Positions 59,809 through 64,000 of a stretch of DNA of 64,000 nucleotides are shown here, one piece after another. The notes below the pieces were generated by a model. The model was not told where the DNA came from. It saw only the letters and a program-made list of their open reading frames with translations, and made no database searches. Both the position numbers and the translations under genes were made by a program. The stretch is from contig JASDDO010000006.1 of NCBI GenBank assembly GCA_030015575.1, forward strand, positions 109,856,045 through 109,920,044. Direction: 5' to 3'. Position 1 is the stretch's first letter, and every line of letters begins with the position of its first letter. This DNA is from Agapanthus africanus. Its lineage: Eukaryota > Streptophyta > Magnoliopsida > Asparagales > Amaryllidaceae.

Positions 59809-62057
59809 AGCTTGGTGGAAGAGCCAAGCGATAAGCAACTGTGCCGACACGCTCGAGAATCTCAAAGGGACCCATAAATCTGGGACTAAGCTTCCCTTCT
59901 TTCTGAATCTCATCGTGCCCTTCATTGGAGAATCCCGCAAGAACACATGATCACCGACGGCGAACTCAAGTCTGCGCCGACGTCGATCAGCATAAGATTT
60001 CTGCCTGCCATGGGCCGCTCTCATCCTATCCCAAATCAACTGGATCATCTCGGTCGTCTCCTGCATAATATGCGATCCCAAAACTCTGCTCTCACTGAGC
60101 TCTGTCCAATAAACGGGCGATCAACATCTCCTCCCATATAACGCCTCGAAGGGTGCCATCTGAATCATCTCCTGGAAGCTGTTATTGTAGGATAACTCTA
60201 TAAAGGGCAAATGACGATCCCAGCTGCCACTGAAATACAAAACGCAAGCTCGGAGCATGTCCTCAAGAGTCTGTATGGTCCGCTCATACTGACCGTCGGT
60301 CTGCGGATTGAAAGCTGTACCGAAACTCAATCGGGTGCTCAAATCCTCCTGAAGTTTCTTCTATAGTCGGCTGGTGAACTGGGTGCCTCTGTCGGACACG
60401 ATGCAAGTCGGAACTCCATGTAGTCGCACAATCTCGTCGATATAAATCTGACCGTACTGAGCGAATCCGAAAGTGGTCTTCACTGGCATAAAGTAAGACG
60501 CTTTCGTCAATCGGTCCACGATCATCCAAATAGAGTCATACCCTCGACTGGTCCTAGGTAGTCCCACGATAAAATCCATAGAGATCTGCTCCCACATCCA
60601 CTCCGGAATGGGCAAAGGCTATAATTCTCTTACTGGCCTCTGATGCTCGGCGTTGACTTGCTGACAAGTCAGGCATCTCAAAACAAAGTCTGTGACATCT
60701 CTCTTCATCCTTTCCCACGAGTAGACATCTCTCAAGTCATGGTACATCTTGATGGAACCCGGATGAACACTATATACCGACCGATGTGCCTCCTCTAGAA
60801 TCTCGCGTCTCACCCCCTCTGAATTTGGCACATACAGTCGAGTCCCAAATCGTAGCACTACCTGGTCATCAATCATGAACCCTGAATCTCTGCCCTGTCG
60901 AACCTGCTCTATGATCTCTGACAAACGGTCATCGCCGGACTGTGCTTCATGGATACAGTCAAGTATCTGTGGACGTGCTCGGATAAGGGCAAGCTGTCCC
61001 CCGGTCGGAGTAAACTCGAACTGCAATCGGCTGTCGCATAGAATCTGCCAATCTGTCGTCGACTGCCTCTGAACTGCGCTAAAACAAGATAAGCTACCTC
61101 CGGGCCTCCGACTGAAAGCATCTGCCACAACATTCGCCTTGCCCAGATGATAAAGAATCTCGCAGTCATAGTCTTTCACTAGCTCCATCCAACGGCGCTG
61201 TCTCAAATTCAGATCTTGCTGCTGAAAAATGTACTTTAAGCTCTTATGGTCCGTGTATATCTGGCAAGACTCGCCGTATAGGTAGTGTCTCCAGATCTTG
61301 AGTGAAAAGACCACTGCAGCCATCTCTAAGTCATGAGTGGGATAGTTCTGCTCGTGCTTCTTCAACTGCCGAGAAGCATAAGCGACGACCCTGCCGTGCT
61401 GCATCAATACACAGCCTAGCCCCACTCGAGAAGCTTCACAATAAACAACAAAACCGCCTGATCCTGAAGGTAAAGATAATACTGGCTCCGTGGTCAAACG
61501 AGTTTTCAACTGCTGAAAGCTCTGCTCGCATGCCCCGGTCCAAAGACAAGGAATTCCCTTCCTGGTCAACCCGGTCAACGGTTCAGCTATACGAGAAAAA
61601 ATCCTGTACGAAACGTCGATAGTATCCGGCCAAACCCAAAAAGCTGCGAACTTCCATCACTGATACGGGTTTGGGCCAGTGCTGAACGGCATCGATCTTC
61701 TTTGGGTCCACATGTATGCCATCTCTCATAACCACATGACCCAAGAAATTGACACTGTCAAGCCAGAAGGCACACTTGGAGATCTTTGCGAACAGCTGAT
61801 GCTCTCTCAAAGTCTGTAATGTGATCCTCAGATGCTGCTCATGCTTCTCTCAGCTTCGGGAGTATACTAGGATGTCATCAAGGAACACGATGATAAATTG
61901 ATCAAGAAACAGCCTGAATATACAGTTCATCAAGTCCATAAACGCTGCTGGGGCATTGGTGAGTCCGAACGACATCACCAAAAACTCATAATGCCCGTAG
62001 CGCGTGCGAAAAGCTGTCTTCGGATTATCATCCTTCCGAACCCGCAACTGATGGTAA
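59809..62057 (-). pseudogene. G3: Ty3/Gypsy chromovirus-like pol fragment
   Basis: Read on minus from high to low. The reverse-transcriptase palm lies near 61.9-62.05 kb ([26 protein letters not shown]). The connection lies at 61.6-61.8 kb ([20 protein letters not shown]). RNase H lies at 61.1-61.5 kb ([31 protein letters not shown]). The integrase zinc finger lies near 60.65-60.75 kb (HPG...CLTCQQ), the integrase core around 60.1-60.6 kb (MDFIVGLPRT, VSDRGTQFTS) and the C-terminal part ([24 protein letters not shown]) at 59.8-60.0 kb. The C-terminal motif fits chromoviruses of the Tekay/Del type. G2 is inserted in its C-terminal end. It is a fossil with several breaks; its LTRs are not in the window. 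Confidence 0.92.
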
Positions 62058-62059
62058 CC

Positions 62060-62484
62060 TGACCGTTTGTATTATTATGGTTTTTTTTGTTTTCATGAGA
62101 ATGTGGGTTTCCTTTCAGAGTTTTGATCCCCGCCCTTCAGCGTTGTATATTATATTGCTTGCGTGGTTGTTTCCGCCAATTGGCGAAGAGCTAGCTCCCG
62201 CTTGGGGATGCTTTTAATCATTATGTAATTATTCATGTTTGTACCCATTTGGGGCCAGTATTTACAAAGGAAACTCTGCCGAAATTTTTGGAAAAGACTT
62301 GATGTTTTAAAAATACTTACTACGGCTTATTTTGATAAAACACTTGCTTTAAAACTAAGTTTTTCCTTCACTCTCTGTTCAAATGGTTTAGATTTCTGGG
62401 CTTTTGGCTTACTTGAATTAGGTGGGGTCCTATAGACTTCACATGAGTCAGGTGCCAGTCACGTGCTATTTCCGGGTCGTGACA
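62060..62484 (+). repeat. G4: Gypsy LTR tail (LARD family, plus)
   Basis: The last 425 bp of an LTR with the core block (62182-62211), TTAGATTTCTGGGCTTTTGGC and the end GGGTCGTGACA. Its left edge meets the inverted G3 pol at about 62057. Confidence 0.85.
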
Positions 62485-63582
62485 AAGTTGGTATCAGAGC
62501 ACTAGGTTTAACCTTGGTTCGAGTCTATGTTTGACTATGCGGAGTCTAGGGCGTATATTTATATTCGGAACCTAGGCTTGACCTTACGGAACTTAAACTT
62601 GGTCGAGGGGGTATTAGACCCGAACTTCTGTCGCATAGGTTGACCTTGATTGATGGAGTAGGTGACTTAAGTAGAGTGACGTACTGTATGTATGTTCTGC
62701 GACATACTTACGATACTCTACTCCGCTTAAGAAGCCTTAGGATGTACATTTCTTTGCATAATATTCTATTCGTTCATCGATCTATCCTCATCGATTTCGG
62801 TTTGTGGTTTCTGTTACCACAGTTGCACGGGCAGAGAGAGCTGCGGTTAGAGTTGCGGTTAGCATGAGCTCATCTGGGACGAGGACTGACCAGGGCGTAA
62901 TTCCGGTGACACACGATTGCATAGATGTGTCATTTTATTGTGTTTTTTGCGACATGAGTGTTTTGATGGATTGTTTTTACTAAGATTCTCGAACGTGCAG
63001 ATCAGCACCAGAGGATTGGGCTACTGCTAGAGGTCAGCCAGAATGTGATGACCGTCAATGCACCGTTTATTCTTGATGATGGAGGCATTGTCTATCGTGC
63101 GGACATATGAGCTAGTTGTTGCTGCAACTGACAAGATATCGCCCCAGATGTTTGAAGCTATTGCAGCATGAGTTATACTTAGAGATGTGATAGAAGATCG
63201 CTAGTCACCTATGGATGAAAGACTAGGACATGTGGTTCGTTTGCATACCCCGATGCGAGGTCATCAGATTGATTGAGTTTAGCTAGAGAAGACATCACAC
63301 TGGTACGTTGAGAGTCGATAGAAAACGAACGAATATCAGAAACCCATTTTTTCCAAGTTTAAGGTATTCGGAAAAACATGCAAGTAATTCTATGAACTCT
63401 CTAGAAGAATGAAACCCTAACTCGATATAATGACTATGGAACCGCTTTTGAACCTTAGGGTTTGCGGCAGTTCCGCGGTGCCATTAATGAGGCTTGGGTC
63501 TGCCCTTCTACGGCTGGTCCATAGGTACCGTGGCATGTACTGGGTATTATTAAACTGTGCTCAAGTGTTGAGCTCTCGGGGA
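62485..63582 (+). mobile_element. G4 internal region with primer site (coding-poor)
   Basis: The primer site TGGTATCAGAGC is at 62489-62500. The rest follows the LARD internal region from 28948 to about 30400 in order (CTTGACCTTACGGAACTTA near 62576, CCCCGATGCGAGGTCATCAG near 63249). No supported open frame. It is interrupted at 63583 by C8. Confidence 0.82.
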
Positions 63583-64000
63583 TGTAAGTCTACGCTAGCG
63601 CCCCGGCCGTCTACAGATGCCAAATGCGGAACAAAAAACTTTTTTATCTGGCGCTATCGTATACTTTAACCCGGATCTGCCATTATTGCTAAACTAACAA
63701 ACTGTAAAGAGTGTAGAAAGGTTATACCGAACGATCCGAGTCCTTCGTTCTTTAACCATCATCCCATGCTCCGTTGCGGCTGCTCAGATCTCGTCGATCT
63801 CCGATCTGCTCGTCCAGGTGGCACCACGTCACTGAATCTTTAATCGGGCTCCCGCCTCTGACTTGAGGAAACTCGGTCGTCAAGTTTGCTAAAAGAGATG
63901 ACCAAGAATGATGTAGAGAATGAGTAGATGACTTTGTCTCACTTCGTCCAAGTCCGTGGACGATCGGTTAATGAAGTTGCCGATGGAAATGAAATGGAAC
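63583..64000 (-). repeat. C8: Copia LTR end, runs off the window
   Basis: Starts TGTAAGTCTACG and shares CGCCCCGGCCGTC and GCGGAACAAAAAACTTTT with the C1 and C4 LTR ends. It is inserted in the G4 internal region; the left flank is GGGGA. Confidence 0.78.

Noticed and set aside
1-64000. tRNA, rRNA, CRISPR, bacterial operon signals
   Set aside because: Only tRNA-complementary primer sites (12-13 nt) were found; no cloverleaf, rRNA or CRISPR pattern was seen on reading.

Overview
This window reads as an intergenic, retrotransposon-packed stretch of a flowering-plant nuclear chromosome. I find no host protein-coding gene, tRNA, rRNA or CRISPR array. The plant assignment rests on two LTR-element lineages. 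One is a Ty1/Copia group with LTRs of about 2 kb that open TGTTAG/TGTTGG and carry ATGCCCTAGAGGCCAT, as in the Angela/BARE lineage. The other is a Ty3/Gypsy group with very long LTRs that open TGTAACATTT and end GGGTCGTGACA, with an initiator-Met-type primer site (TGGTATCAGAGC) and a chromovirus (Tekay/Del-like) pol. The species cannot be named from the sequence.

Layout. 1-13692: a minus-strand Copia element (C1). Its 3' LTR is cut by the window edge and its 5' LTR is whole. Its leader holds a Gypsy solo LTR (5235-7921) and a Copia solo LTR (8912-11118), each with a perfect 5-bp target duplication. 13693-19073: the gag/protease end, leader and 5' LTR of an older minus-strand Copia (C2), into which C1 inserted. 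19074-20402: the only stretch mostly free of LTR elements, with a CACTA-like foldback. 20403-23185: three same-orientation Gypsy LTR tails. 23186-24138 plus 37128-37980: one Copia LTR (C4) split by a 12,989-bp Gypsy-derived element (24139-37127). That element has about 4.8-kb LTRs, a primer site, a polypurine tract and an internal region without a recognisable pol: the architecture of a LARD (large retrotransposon derivative).

37981-43660: a Copia LTR piece (C5) with a minus-strand Copia (C6) inserted in it. At about 43660 this stack meets a plus-strand Copia 3' half (C7, to 46743) head to head. 46744-59808: a minus-strand, coding-poor Gypsy element (G2) of the LARD family, carrying two Copia solo LTRs (47736-49777 and 51128-53332). 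G2 sits in a minus-strand chromovirus pol (G3, 59809 to about 62057). G3 abuts, in inverted orientation, the LTR tail and internal region of another coding-poor Gypsy copy (G4), itself entered by a Copia LTR (C8) that runs off the window.

How it fits together. Coding-poor Gypsy copies (the LARD, G2, G4) keep the parts needed in cis (LTRs, primer site, polypurine tract, repeated dyads), while pol appears only in G3. This suggests mobilisation in trans by a chromovirus. C1 suggests the same for Copia: its LTRs differ by only about 3% while its pol is far more decayed. Four solo LTRs with intact target duplications show active LTR-LTR recombination. One breakpoint near 43660 would explain why about six nested elements each lack one end. 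All divergence figures are by-eye estimates.
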